Below, piece by piece: positions 38,012 through 47,237 of a stretch of 64,000 bases of DNA; the first letter of the stretch is position 1; the number at the start of each line of letters is the position of its first letter. The notes below the pieces were generated by a model. The model was not told where the DNA came from and did no database searches. It saw nothing but the letters and a program-made list of their open reading frames with translations. A program made the translations under genes and the position numbers. The stretch spans positions 4,483,501 through 4,547,500 of the forward strand of contig NZ_CP031555.1 of NCBI RefSeq assembly GCF_003403095.1, written 5' to 3'. The stretch is from Thalassospira indica (GTDB lineage: Bacteria; Pseudomonadota; Alphaproteobacteria; Rhodospirillales; Thalassospiraceae).

Positions 38012-40879
38012 TTAAACAACCGTCCACCGGATGGTGAAAAGCTGCTCTGATTTGATTGTCTGTTTGAGGCGCACCTCGATTTCTGCGATCATCGCGTCCC
38101 GCTTATCCAAGATTTCGTCCTCGACCTCGAAAATACGCTGACGAAGCCGACGCTTCGATTTTTCGAGTGTCTGGATTTGGGTTTGAAGCTTGTGCTGCAT
38201 CGCTGGATCGGTAGCCGACCGGGTTTCACGCTTGAGCTCTTTGACCTTGTTCTTAACGTCGACGAGCTCCTTCTCAGCCGCAGCGACCTTATCCTCTGCC
38301 CACTTCTCCAGCTTCTGGCTCTCTTCGGCCAGCCATGCCGAACGCTGGTGCTTCAGCTCTTCGAGGACTTCGGCCTTCCGAGCCTCCAGCTCCTGAAGCA
38401 CGGTTTCGGGTGCTTCCACATCTTGAGGCGAAGACGACTTGCAAGGCAATTCGAACAAGCGCTTTGCGGCCGAATTCGGCAAGGTAGCGCCTTCATCAGT
38501 CACGCCTGAGAAAATCGTATGGTCCTGATTGTCGATGCCAGTGATTGATAGCTTTTCAATCGACAAAATGCCTGACTGGCCCACAAACGGCTCCAAAGCA
38601 GCGGCCTTCTGTGGCCAAGAGGTATAGTCGAATGTCAAGTGAGCGCCTTGCAGGTCGCGCCCAAGAGCCTGGTCAACAGCATGTTGAGCGAGCGGATGAC
38701 CAAGCCGGTAGCGATGACCATCTAGCCCCTTCTTTGTAAGGTGATAGCCGCCAACAGGAGATGACACGCCGGCAAGCGGCTTCTTGAGTGTGAAACTCAG
38801 ATATGCGTCGTCAAAATCAGCGTGCCTGCGCAATTCGTGCTTGGTGAGCTGCCAGAGCATACGCTCATAGCGGTTCACATATTCCTTGGCTTCATCGAGA
38901 TTGACCTTGAGGCGGTCGTGAACTTCGGCGTCGAAGTTTTCGAGGAGCTTCTTGCGGGTGTCTTGCATCGTCTCGTCGATGCGAGCCGCCATCTCCTCCT
39001 GAAGGCGCTCAAAAGCCGTTTCGATTTCTTCAGCCGTCCGACAGCTCTGGTAGATGCCCACCACTCGCTTCTCGAATTCGACTCCAGACTCAACAGCGCC
39101 CAGAACCTCATCGCTCGCTCCAAAGACGCCCGAAAAGAGCTGAAACTTCTCCGCTAGGAGCTCATAAACGCGCTGATCCGCCGCATTGTTTTTATTGAGG
39201 AAATTGATCACAACAACGTCATGCTGCTGACCATAGCGATGGCATCGACCAATGCGCTGCTCAATGCGTTGAGGGTTCCACGGAAGATCGTAGTTCACGA
39301 CGATTGAACAAAACTGAAGGTTGATTCCTTCAGCTGCCGCTTCCGTAGCAATCATGATTTCAGCGCGGTTGCGGAAGTAGTCCACGAGAGCCGCACGCAT
39401 GTCAGCCGTACGTGAGCCCGTCACCTTGTCGGTATTCTTATTCGCCTCCAGCCACGCATTGTAGATAGCCTTAGATTGCGGATCCGCATTCGATCCGTTG
39501 AAGAGCACGAGCTTATCTTCGAAGCCGTTCTCCGAGAGAAGTCGAACAAGGTAATCCTGGGTGCGGCGAGACTCCGTGAAGATGATCGCCTTGCGCGGGG
39601 CTTGGAGCTCTTGAGCCTTCGCAAAACCGGCGTCCAAAGCCTGTAGAAGCGAACGCCCTTTAGCATTCTCGGAAATTGAAACGGCTAGATCACGGAATGC
39701 TCGGAGGTCATCGATCTCGCTTGAGATGGCTGCAATATCATCTTCAGTCAGAAGCTCTGGCTCGCCCTCGTCTTCGAGCCACTCCTCGGCCTCTTCCTCA
39801 AATCCATCATAGTCAGCCGAGATTTCATCTTGAGAAGCTGCATCATCATCTGCGGCCTCGCGAAGCGCAGCATCATCTTTGAGCTGTCGCTCAAGCTTCC
39901 GGGCAAGGCTATCGAGCGCGCCAGCGATGGCAAAGGTACTCGATGCCAATAGCTTCCGCATTATCAGTGTCATCAACGTACGTTGACTGCTTGGGAGCGC
40001 ATTCAGCGAAGGACGACGAAGATAGTCTGAGACCATGTCATAGAGCGTCTGCTCTTGCTCGCTCGGAACGAATTCCTGGGTAATGGGAATGCGGTTGGTA
40101 TAGCGGATATATTCGAGCACCTGACGGCGTAGCGTCCGATGGCAAATCGGCTTCAGTCGCGCCTTTAGCTCGGCAAACTGCTGGTCAGCACTCAAGCGGG
40201 CGTATTGAGATTGGAAGCTCTTGGCATCGCCAAATGCGTAGTCGTCAATAAGACTAACGAGCCCATAGAGCTCCATGAGAGAGTTCTGGAGCGGCGTCGC
40301 GGTAAGCAAGACCTTCGGGGAATTTTCGAGAGCTGTCTTGAGGGCTTTTCCGATCTTGTTGTCCGCGCGATAGACGTTCCGCAGGCGATGGGCTTCATCG
40401 ATGACCGCGAGGTCCCAAGTGGTAAGCATAAGCTCATCAGCGTGACGGGCAGCAAACTGAAATGAGCAAATGACAATGGCCTTTTGCTCAAATGGGTTTC
40501 GCACCCCGTCCTTGATCATACGATTGTAGTTCTTGGCCTCCAAAATCATGGTCGGGAGGAAAAACTTCTCTTCGATCTCCTGAGACCACTGCTTGCGCAA
40601 GTTTGCAGGGCCAATGATGATGATTTTGCGCTTACCCTCAGTCCACTTTTGGGAGAGGAGCAAACCAGCTTCGATGGTTTTCCCTAGGCCGACTTCGTCA
40701 GCAAGGATCGCACCCTTCGAGAATGGCGACTTAAAGGCGAAGAGAGCTGCCTCGACCTGATGGGGGTTGAGATCGACCTGAGCGTCTAGAAGTGTGCTGG
40801 CAAGCTTCTCTGAATCAGCCGCAGAATGCCGACGGCTAAGCTCATGCGCAAACAGTTTTGCGTGATACTCAGTCGCCAT
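38012..40879 (-). CDS. SNF2-family helicase with C-terminal coiled coil
   Basis: 955 residues from the ATG at 40879 (MATEYHAKLFAHELSRRHSA), behind GGAGG; an upstream in-frame start lies within the preceding HTH gene and is less likely. The SNF2 core has ILADEVGLGKTIEAGLL, DEAH in LAVIDEAHRLRN and the motif VI-type QRIGRCHRYGQQHDV. Acidic insert EEEAEEWLEDEGEPE and a long C-terminal coiled coil (residues about 830-930) flank it. DrmD of class 1 DISARM and ApoI-like helicases have a comparable layout, but no drmA/B genes are present. Confidence 0.88.
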   Translation of the reverse strand: MATEYHAKLFAHELSRRHSAADSEKLASTLLDAQVDLNPHQVEAALFAFKSPFSKGAILADEVGLGKTIEAGLLLSQKWTEGKRKIIIIGPANLRKQWSQEIEEKFFLPTMILEAKNYNRMIKDGVRNPFEQKAIVICSFQFAARHADELMLTTWDLAVIDEAHRLRNVYRADNKIGKALKTALENSPKVLLTATPLQNSLMELYGLVSLIDDYAFGDAKSFQSQYARLSADQQFAELKARLKPICHRTLRRQVLEYIRYTNRIPITQEFVPSEQEQTLYDMVSDYLRRPSLNALPSSQRTLMTLIMRKLLASSTFAIAGALDSLARKLERQLKDDAALREAADDDAASQDEISADYDGFEEEAEEWLEDEGEPELLTEDDIAAISSEIDDLRAFRDLAVSISENAKGRSLLQALDAGFAKAQELQAPRKAIIFTESRRTQDYLVRLLSENGFEDKLVLFNGSNADPQSKAIYNAWLEANKNTDKVTGSRTADMRAALVDYFRNRAEIMIATEAAAEGINLQFCSIVVNYDLPWNPQRIEQRIGRCHRYGQQHDVVVINFLNKNNAADQRVYELLAEKFQLFSGVFGASDEVLGAVESGVEFEKRVVGIYQSCRTAEEIETAFERLQEEMAARIDETMQDTRKKLLENFDAEVHDRLKVNLDEAKEYVNRYERMLWQLTKHELRRHADFDDAYLSFTLKKPLAGVSSPVGGYHLTKKGLDGHRYRLGHPLAQHAVDQALGRDLQGAHLTFDYTSWPQKAAALEPFVGQSGILSIEKLSITGIDNQDHTIFSGVTDEGATLPNSAAKRLFELPCKSSSPQDVEAPETVLQELEARKAEVLEELKHQRSAWLAEESQKLEKWAEDKVAAAEKELVDVKNKVKELKRETRSATDPAMQHKLQTQIQTLEKSKRRLRQRIFEVEDEILDKRDAMIAEIEVRLKQTIKSEQLFTIRWTVV

Positions 40880-41069
40880 GCTCGCTCTTTCCTCCGGTTT
40901 GTTTCGCTTTCTCGTCGATCCATTCGTCAATCGCAGACTGCCTGAAGCGCCAGCTTCCTCCTACCTTAAAGCCGGGAATTTCCCCTTTTGCGACAAGCGC
41001 ATAGGCGGTTTTCTCCTTCAGTTTGAGGTAGGCTGACAGCTCTTTGATCGTCCAAATATCGTCGGTCAT
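40869..41069 (-). CDS. AlpA/MerR-type HTH protein heading the methylase-helicase operon
   Basis: 66 residues from the ATG at 41069 (MTDDIWTIKELSAYLKLKEK), with AGGCGG upstream. The sequence TAYALVAKGEIPGFKVGGSWRFRQSAIDEWID is a textbook excisionase-type winged helix DNA-binding domain. Its stop lies 11 bases inside the SNF2 helicase gene. It may regulate the operon or act as a sequence-recognition part of the system. The 209 bases between it and the divergent gene at 41279 hold the promoters. Confidence 0.85.
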   Translation of the reverse strand: MTDDIWTIKELSAYLKLKEKTAYALVAKGEIPGFKVGGSWRFRQSAIDEWIDEKAKQTGGKSEHGD

Positions 41070-41278
41070 GGACCGCCTTTCGGTCATCTCCTCGTAGAAA
41101 ATACGGGAAATTATCGGAATAACCAAGAAAATTTCGCCATTGTCAGCGTGTAGTGCGTCAAAATTGCCATTCTGACCATCATGGACAGTAATCAGTCAGT
41201 CTGGCTGGTTCCGTCCAGTTTTCCGGTTCGGGTTGCGGTGCAGAAGTCTTCAGAAACAACAAACTGGAGGCTTTTGTC

Positions 41279-42829
41279 ATGGGCTTCATACGCACCCTTA
41301 TCCTGTCGCTCTACGCGATGCTGACCCTTTGCTGGAAACTTCTGCCGATTGTCGGCGCACTAGCTGGCTATGCCCTTTTCGCGCCACCCGCGTGGCTTGG
41401 CGGGATCATGGCCGCTGTGCTTGGTCTTGCTGGCTATCTTGCAAAATGCACGGCTTCTGCCGTCTTCTACAAGCCTGACACCCATGGTTCGGCGCGCTTC
41501 GCGGGGCTGGCGGATGCCCGAAAGGGTAAGCTGCTGACCGGCAAGGGCCTTATTTTGGGCCGCAAGCATGGCCGAATGTTGCGCTACCGAGGTGAAGGCC
41601 ACTTGCTGACTTTCGCACCAACGCGAAGCGGTAAGGGTGTCGGCTGTGTCATTCCCAATTTGCTCGACTACCAAGGCTCGGTGGTTGTGACCGACATCAA
41701 GGGTGAGAACAGCGACATTGCCCGCGCATACCGCGCAACCCTAGGGCCAGTTTACGAGCTTGCACCACTCGGCGGCGCGAAGGCGAACCGCGCGACGTTC
41801 AACCCGCTCGATTTCATCCGCATAACGACTGCCTATGAGGTCGATGACGCACGCCTCATCGCCGAAATGCTGGTGGTGCCCGAACACGCCCAGCCGAACC
41901 ACTGGGAACGCGAAGCGCGAACGCTTATCACCGGCCTGCTTCTCTATATCAGGCACCATTGGGACTTGCTGGAGCAGAACCTCGGCACGCTGCGTGACCT
42001 GCTGATGCAGGACAGCGAGGAATTCGAACTGCTGCTGGCGAAGATGGCAATGAGCCATCAGGAAAACGTCGCCCGTATTGCGCGCGGGTTTAGTCAGAAA
42101 GAGCCGAAGGAACGGTCGGCGGTAATCTCGACGGCACAAGGGGCGACCGAACTATTCGAGAGTCCTGAATTGCGGACAGCAACGGAACGCTCATCCTTCA
42201 GCTTTGAGAGCCTGAAGGATGATGTGGGTTCGGTGTTCATCATAGTGCCGCCAGAGTATCTCGAAGCCTACCGCCCATTCCTGCGGCTAATGACTGGCCT
42301 GGCCACCGTGGCGATGACACGGAACATGGCCAAGCCAGCTCAGCCGGTGCTGTTCATGCTCGATGAGCTGCCAGCGCTTGGGTATATGCGCCCTATCGAG
42401 GAAGGCATTGGCTATTTGGCCGGATATGGCGCGAAACTGTGGTTGTTCGTGCAAGATTTGGATCAGCTCCAGAAGACCTATCCGAAAGCGCGCTCGATGA
42501 TCGCCAACTGCGCGGTGCGGCAGGCCTTCAACGTGCAAGACCCCGAAACCGCCAAGCTACTGTCGGACATGTTGGGAACGGCAACGGTTCGGATGCACTC
42601 AGAAGGCCAAAGCTCGTCCCTACCGTTCAATCTCGTCGCTGGCTCTTTCCATTCAGGTGCTTTTGAAGGCGCGCGCCAGCTGATGACGACCGGTGAAATT
42701 CTGACGATGAAAGCCAGGAACCAACTGGTGTTCGTTCAAGGCTTCCCGGCCTTTCGTGCCCGCAAAATCCGCTACTTCGACTGGTGGGAGTGGCAATTAA
42801 GAGCGAGGCTCAAGAATGAAAATCGCTGA
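41279..42829 (+). CDS. VirD4/TraG-type coupling protein (first copy)
   Basis: 516 residues. Two or three membrane segments lie within residues 5-63. The ATPase core has Walker A TRSGKG at 115-120, VVVTDIKGENSDIAR and Walker B FMLDELPALGYM. Such proteins deliver the relaxase-DNA complex to a type IV secretion channel. It is shorter than VirD4 (about 650 residues) but complete in the core. A second coupling protein is at 61457-63040; no channel genes are present. Confidence 0.92.
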   Translation: MGFIRTLILSLYAMLTLCWKLLPIVGALAGYALFAPPAWLGGIMAAVLGLAGYLAKCTASAVFYKPDTHGSARFAGLADARKGKLLTGKGLILGRKHGRMLRYRGEGHLLTFAPTRSGKGVGCVIPNLLDYQGSVVVTDIKGENSDIARAYRATLGPVYELAPLGGAKANRATFNPLDFIRITTAYEVDDARLIAEMLVVPEHAQPNHWEREARTLITGLLLYIRHHWDLLEQNLGTLRDLLMQDSEEFELLLAKMAMSHQENVARIARGFSQKEPKERSAVISTAQGATELFESPELRTATERSSFSFESLKDDVGSVFIIVPPEYLEAYRPFLRLMTGLATVAMTRNMAKPAQPVLFMLDELPALGYMRPIEEGIGYLAGYGAKLWLFVQDLDQLQKTYPKARSMIANCAVRQAFNVQDPETAKLLSDMLGTATVRMHSEGQSSSLPFNLVAGSFHSGAFEGARQLMTTGEILTMKARNQLVFVQGFPAFRARKIRYFDWWEWQLRARLKNENR

Positions 42830-42893
42830 CAAAGCACTCACCGCTTTGTTATATTATTACAAATGAATGTAACTATGATTTTGGTATTTTGTA

Positions 42894-43319
42894 ATGACAA
42901 TTTGCGTGAACCCAAGAGAACTCCACGAGGTTTTGTCAAAGCTTGGGAAGCTCAAGAGCCTTGACTTGTGGTCGGTTCCGCAAAGTCGCCGCCTATCCTT
43001 CGAAGATAGCGTGAGCGGTGCGATTGGCTCTGAGTGCAAAGCATTAGGCAGTCTGAGCGAGCGAGTTTCAGTCAACTTTCGTCAATTTTCGCAGCTCATC
43101 AAAAGTCTTTCCTCAGCAGAATTCATAACAATCAACTATGGCGAGCCGTGGCTAATTATCGAACACGAAACAGGACGCATCACGATAGCCGCCAAAGAAG
43201 TAGCAAAGCCACCCCAGCCAAGTTTGGATAAGCCACGGAAGACAGTCAAACCTACCTCTACGCAGCAGAAACTTGACCTGTGGGACTTCAGCCTAAATAT
43301 GCCATTCGAAGAGAAATAA
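42894..43319 (+). CDS. Protein with possible sliding-clamp-like fold and clamp-binding tail
   Basis: 141 residues, not firmly assigned. Residues about 62-102 (SVNFRQFSQLIKSLSSAEFI, then INYGEPWLIIEHETGRITIA) recall a DNA polymerase III beta-subunit domain. The C-terminus carries QQKLDLWDF, resembling the QxxLxLF clamp-binding peptide. A weak ribosome site and an AT-rich promoter-like stretch (42840-42890) precede it. It lies between the coupling protein and the convergent relaxase gene. Both similarities are inference from pattern. Confidence 0.5.
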   Translation: MTICVNPRELHEVLSKLGKLKSLDLWSVPQSRRLSFEDSVSGAIGSECKALGSLSERVSVNFRQFSQLIKSLSSAEFITINYGEPWLIIEHETGRITIAAKEVAKPPQPSLDKPRKTVKPTSTQQKLDLWDFSLNMPFEEK

Positions 43320-43338
43320 GGAGCGCGAAAAGCTTGGC

Positions 43339-45039
43339 CTATCGATCCAGATAGTCGAGCCCCTGGGTGCGATTGTAGTCCCGGTCACGCTCGCGTTCCC
43401 GCTTTCGCTCCATGTAGGTGCGACGGGCGCGGAGCAATTCCATTTTGCGATCTTCAGCAAGATTGCTGGCGAGAATGGCCTTATCCGTGGCGCGCGTCAG
43501 TGCCTTGGCGCGGCGCATCGCCTTCTCCTTCATGATTTCCCGCAATTCAAACGGCACATCGGCGCGCAATCGCAGCATGGCGAAGTCATTGAGTGCAATC
43601 CGCAAGGCACGGCGGTTGGCCTCGATACGGTCGCGATGATGCCCAAGTTTGAGTTGCTGCTCCCGCCAGCGACGGCGTTTCAGATGCAGCTTTCGGAAGG
43701 CTCGTTTCGCGTTCCCTCGCGCCTCGGTGTCTGCCCCTAGGTATCGTGCCCCGTTCATCCGACCAAGCAGGTTGGCGTTTTTCTTCACCATGCGCTCGGC
43801 GTCGGCGACACCAAAGGTCTGTTCCAGCTTCAACCAGCGTTCCGCTGCCTTTTCCGGGTTGCGGAAGATGTCGAACAAGGACTGGTTGAATTGAGCCTCT
43901 GAAGCCTTTTCGCGGGCTTCGTAATTCGGCAACGTCTTCTTCAGCCAGCCGCGATCACGCTCAAGCCGCGAGATGCGACGCTCACCAGCCCGATAGACCG
44001 CCTCGACCCCTTTCCAGTAGTTGTAGTCTAAGTCAGCGGCATCCACCTCCAGCACGGCGTCTGCATTCTTGCGCTCAACGGCAAGCTGGGCTTCGCGAAG
44101 TTTCTTAGCACGGCGCTGTTCGGCAGGCGTCATGTTCTCGTAGCCTGGGATCTGCGCCTCCGGCGCGTCATCCCGTGCGAGGTCTTTCATGCGCTCGGCC
44201 ATGAACACGTCGAACCGCTCACCGAAGCGATCCTCCAGCTCGGTCAGCCGAACGCCCTTGCCCATCTGCGAGAGCTTGGCGAAGCGCTCACCCTTGGCGA
44301 GCACAAGCCCCTGACCTTTGCGTTGCAGGAAGACGCCTTGCGCCCCCAACCGTGCGGTGAGGTCATGCCAATCCTTTGCATTATAGAAGTGGCCCTGCAC
44401 CTTCTCTCGTAGGGCTTTGACCTCACCCTTGCCCATGGCAATCTGAGGTTCTCGTTCTTCGCGCTTGGCCTGCCAATATTCACCCTCTGTTGGCGTATCG
44501 AGGCTTTCGACCAAATCGAAGTCGTCCACCTTCTCTAGTTCGCGAATGCGTTCCTTATCGCGCGGGATATTGAGCTCACGCTCTCGGGCAATTTCTCTGC
44601 AAAGCTCCGTCAGCCTACGCCCATCATTGTGACGGTCGAAAGCTTTGCCGATGGTAGGATGCACCCTGTTTATCAGGAAGTGCATGTGGGGATGCTTGGT
44701 GTCCTTGTGGGCATAGACAAGCATCTGATGCTCGGTCAGCCCCATGCGCTCGATGGCCTCGCCCGCAATCTCACGCAGCACTTCTGGCGGTAGCTTGCCC
44801 CGTCGCGCATCCTTCGGATCGAAGGACAGGACAAAATGATAGACAGGCTTCTTGCAGCGAAGGTTCTGCGCGGCGGTCGCTTCCATGATGGCGGACGCGG
44901 CCAAGGGATCGGTCGTCTCAAGGTTTCGGGCTTCCATCCATGCCACGCGATCAGTGGAGAGCCCGTTTGTGCGGCCCGCCAGATATAGCGCCGATGATTT
45001 AAAGGCAGCAGGCTGCTTGGATGGAATCTTGAACCGCAT
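43339..45039 (-). CDS. mobA: MobA/VirD2-like relaxase
   Basis: 566 residues. The metal-binding histidine triad is HPHMH at 116-120 within KHPHMHFLINRVHP, and the upstream HFVLSFDP motif is also present. A catalytic tyrosine may be Y19 or one nearby. Basic coiled-coil segments fill the C-terminal half (RRRWREQQLKLGHHRDRIEA and similar). It would nick the element's transfer origin, probably in 45566-46154, and lead the strand out through a helper channel. It follows mobC by 7 bases. Confidence 0.92.
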   Translation of the reverse strand: MRFKIPSKQPAAFKSSALYLAGRTNGLSTDRVAWMEARNLETTDPLAASAIMEATAAQNLRCKKPVYHFVLSFDPKDARRGKLPPEVLREIAGEAIERMGLTEHQMLVYAHKDTKHPHMHFLINRVHPTIGKAFDRHNDGRRLTELCREIARERELNIPRDKERIRELEKVDDFDLVESLDTPTEGEYWQAKREEREPQIAMGKGEVKALREKVQGHFYNAKDWHDLTARLGAQGVFLQRKGQGLVLAKGERFAKLSQMGKGVRLTELEDRFGERFDVFMAERMKDLARDDAPEAQIPGYENMTPAEQRRAKKLREAQLAVERKNADAVLEVDAADLDYNYWKGVEAVYRAGERRISRLERDRGWLKKTLPNYEAREKASEAQFNQSLFDIFRNPEKAAERWLKLEQTFGVADAERMVKKNANLLGRMNGARYLGADTEARGNAKRAFRKLHLKRRRWREQQLKLGHHRDRIEANRRALRIALNDFAMLRLRADVPFELREIMKEKAMRRAKALTRATDKAILASNLAEDRKMELLRARRTYMERKRERERDRDYNRTQGLDYLDR

Positions 45040-45046
45040 CCTTCCC

Positions 45047-45565
45047 CTACCCGTCTGTCTCTTGACTGCCCTCGCCCAGCGCTTCTTCCAACGGTGCGAG
45101 CGCCAGCTTCAAACCTTGCATGGCCCATTTGCGATCTTCGGGGTCAAGGTCAGCACCTGAGTTGGCGCGGCGGGCAAGCCCATTGATTGCATGACCAGCA
45201 CCGTTGAGTGGTTCGAGTTGTTCCTCGATGAGGCCGATGAGATCATTCCGACCAAGCAGCCTTTCCACCATGTGACCGCCAACGTAGCGCGCCATTTTCA
45301 GGTAGCGTTCGTCGCCGGTCGCATCGTGAAGCTGGCGGAAGTTCGTGGCGATGGATGTCAGCTCGTAGAGGAGCTTTTCGAACACCAGATTGGTCACGGG
45401 TTTGGAGCGCGGCCGCTTGTCCAGAATGGTGGTGCGGGCATAGGGTCCAGCAAGCATTCCAGCGTCTCGCGCCATGGCCTCCACGCGGGCGTATTCATCA
45501 GCCGTCAGCCGCACGCTGAGCACGCGGGTGCGCTGGTCTTCTGGAGCCTTTCTGGGTCGCGCCAT
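45047..45565 (-). CDS. mobC: MobC-type relaxosome accessory protein
   Basis: 172 residues behind GGAGG. It begins with a ribbon-helix-helix segment (RTRVLSVRLTADEYARVEAM) and continues with the MobC-type NFRQLHDATGDERYL and GRNDLIGLIEEQLEPLNGAG helices. MobC proteins bind next to the nick site and help the relaxase open the DNA. Together with mobA it forms a two-gene operon. Confidence 0.9.
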   Translation of the reverse strand: MARPRKAPEDQRTRVLSVRLTADEYARVEAMARDAGMLAGPYARTTILDKRPRSKPVTNLVFEKLLYELTSIATNFRQLHDATGDERYLKMARYVGGHMVERLLGRNDLIGLIEEQLEPLNGAGHAINGLARRANSGADLDPEDRKWAMQGLKLALAPLEEALGEGSQETDG

Positions 45566-46154
45566 GGGCTACCTCCAATGCCATTTCACAAGGTGCCTGG
45601 GCAGCCCTTCAAGCCCGCTGCAAGCGCAAGATGGGAGCTCGGCTTGAGACCTCCCGAAGGGATGGTCGAATGCCATAAGAGCCTTTTCGCTAGAAAACCC
45701 GCGCCCGTCAGGGGCAAAGGGTTTTCGTATGCGAAAATACATCTTGCCGTCAGCGTGAGCTGCAAAGCACCTCCCTGCTGTATGGAAAATAGCAGAAACG
45801 ACAACGCTATAAGCCGCAGAAACACTCTATAATACGCATACGAAAACAGCAAGAGGCCACAAGCCCCAGCAACGAACAACACCCCACATAGAGCCGCAAC
45901 ACCGTCAGGAGAAATCACCAGGCCACACCTGACACCCCTAGAGGCGGCCCAAAAAAGCCGCGCGGCGAGCGGAAGCGCGGCGGAAAAAACTGACATGCGG
46001 GGGTTGAAGCGGTTCAGAATCGTGACCACACCTTAGGTATCAACACTCCTTCAGTACCGTTTCAAACGCCATGGCTTATGCCTGCGCTTGAACGCTGATT
46101 TTCACAAACCTCAAACACAGGGAACCGCCACGGAAACGTGCGCGGCATTTTGCT
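45566..46154. other. Noncoding stretch upstream of mobC, candidate transfer origin
   Basis: No credible gene lies here. The stretch has several short inverted repeats and an A-rich, nick-region-like composition (45700-45900), and sits directly upstream of mobC-mobA, the usual place for oriT. I cannot point to a specific nic sequence. A terminator hairpin occupies 45951-45989. Confidence 0.4.
45951..45989 (-). terminator. GC-rich hairpin with flanking A runs
   Basis: GCCGCGC (45957-45963) and GCGCGGC (45975-45981) form a stem; AAAAAA lies on both sides, giving a T run after the stem on the minus strand. It would stop leftward transcripts before the mob operon. It may alternatively belong to oriT. 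Confidence 0.6.
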
Positions 46155-46355
46155 ATGGAACTTGAATTTAACCTGCTTTCATTCGTCCTCGGCCTGGCCA
46201 TCATCCCGTTGCTGCACATGGCAGCTTTCGGCACCGGCTTTGCCGTTGGATACGTCACCACTCGCCGGTTGGGCAAAGGCCTTTCGGACCCGATGCCTCA
46301 TAATGGCATTGGCGCAATGACCGGCCTCAGCCTCGCTGACGTCTACAAAAACTGA
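46155..46355 (+). CDS. Small membrane protein
   Basis: 66 residues with a hydrophobic stretch covering about residues 7-37 (LLSFVLGLAIIPLLHMAAFG and on), probably one long or two short membrane helices. A short cytoplasmic tail, NGIGAMTGLSLADVYKN, follows. A strong terminator directly downstream shows it is a real single-gene unit. Function unknown. Confidence 0.6.
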   Translation: MELEFNLLSFVLGLAIIPLLHMAAFGTGFAVGYVTTRRLGKGLSDPMPHNGIGAMTGLSLADVYKN

Positions 46356-46363
46356 TATCGGAA

Positions 46364-46393
46364 AACCGCCCTCAGCAATGAGGGCGGTTTTTG
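46364..46393 (+). terminator. Rho-independent terminator
   Basis: AACCGCCCTC and GAGGGCGGTT arms (10 bp) around AGCAAT, followed by TTTG. Confidence 0.9.
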
Positions 46394-46488
46394 TTCAATT
46401 GAATTTTTGAAAAAAATGCCAATATATAAACAAATAACTTCATCTTCTGCATTTTTTCTAAACCTTACGACATTCGTAGGAACAAACT

Positions 46489-46740
46489 ATGTCAAAGAAG
46501 AAACGCCCATGGGCTAACGAGAGCCTTATTGTGCGCGGAAAAGGCGGGAAAACGCTCGCAGAGTGGACGAAAGGCCCCTCGGGCAGAACGGAAAAATTCC
46601 ACTTCCCCCTCGAACCAGGCGGCAAAAGCAGCATCTTCTCTTCCGGCAAGAGAACTTACCACAAAAGCGGGAAGACCCATGGCCATGGACTTTTCGCGAA
46701 AGGCGGTAAGAAAAAGAGTTGGTTAAACAACTGGAAATAA
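46489..46740 (+). CDS. Small very basic protein
   Basis: 83 residues, lysine- and glycine-rich (MSKKKRPWANESLIVRGKGG, and a KGGKKKSWLNNWK tail), behind AGGAA. The composition suggests nucleic-acid binding. It sits in an AT-rich patch with its own terminator. No family recognised. Confidence 0.6.
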   Translation: MSKKKRPWANESLIVRGKGGKTLAEWTKGPSGRTEKFHFPLEPGGKSSIFSSGKRTYHKSGKTHGHGLFAKGGKKKSWLNNWK

Positions 46741-46750
46741 CGTAAAATAT

Positions 46751-46780
46751 AGCCGAGAGTTTTTACTCTCGGCTATTTTA
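46751..46780 (+). terminator. Rho-independent terminator
   Basis: AGCCGAGAGT and ACTCTCGGCT form a perfect 10-bp stem with a TTTT loop, followed by an AT-rich tail. Confidence 0.88.
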
Positions 46781-46796
46781 ATTTCTGGATATCGTT

Positions 46797-47174
46797 ATGA
46801 GTATAATTGATTTGCGCGAATGTGATTTACCCACAACTGTATGGAATTGGTTAATTGCGGACAAAAAAGAAGAAGTTATTTCTGATTTCCTGGCCAAAGA
46901 AACATTGGATTGGCTCATCCAAAATGGCGCGCCTGATAGTGAATCTCTCAGAAAGATAGTTGATGACTATGCAATGGTTGCCGCGCGGCGTTTGATTTCT
47001 GAAAACGATGTTGTTGAGGCGGTGCGCCTGGGTCTTTCAGCGTTTCTTGAAACGCCTTTTGAGCAATTTGTTGAAGACGATGAAGAGCTTATTATCAAAA
47101 TAACGACATCATTCTGCAACTGGTTCAATATGGAGACTGGCGGAAACGTATCTGCCGGTATTTCTTACGCATAA
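46797..47174 (+). CDS. Small acidic protein of unknown function
   Basis: 125 residues, acidic and helical (MSIIDLRECDLPTTVWNWLI; later VVEAVRLGLSAFLETPFEQF). The gene is much more AT-rich than its neighbours and uses different codons, a sign of separate acquisition. It is framed by terminators on both sides. No motif recognised. Confidence 0.65.
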   Translation: MSIIDLRECDLPTTVWNWLIADKKEEVISDFLAKETLDWLIQNGAPDSESLRKIVDDYAMVAARRLISENDVVEAVRLGLSAFLETPFEQFVEDDEELIIKITTSFCNWFNMETGGNVSAGISYA

Positions 47175-47200
47175 TTGGACGCCACACCCGGCAGTTGAAA

Positions 47201-47230
47201 AACCGCCCCCAGCGATGGGGGCGGTTTTCG
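47201..47230. terminator. Bidirectional terminator between convergent genes
   Basis: AACCGCCCCC and GGGGGCGGTT pair perfectly around AGCGAT; a T run follows on either strand (TTTTC on plus, TTTTTC on minus). Confidence 0.9.
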
Positions 47231-47237
47231 CATGGCA

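Noticed and set aside
31472..41069. Assignment as DISARM
   Set aside because: SNF2 helicase and adenine methylase fit class 1, but drmA, drmB and drmC are absent and a Res-like gene takes their place.
45191..45832. 213-residue plus-strand frame opposite mobC
   Set aside because: Antisense of mobC continuing into noncoding sequence; no ribosome site.
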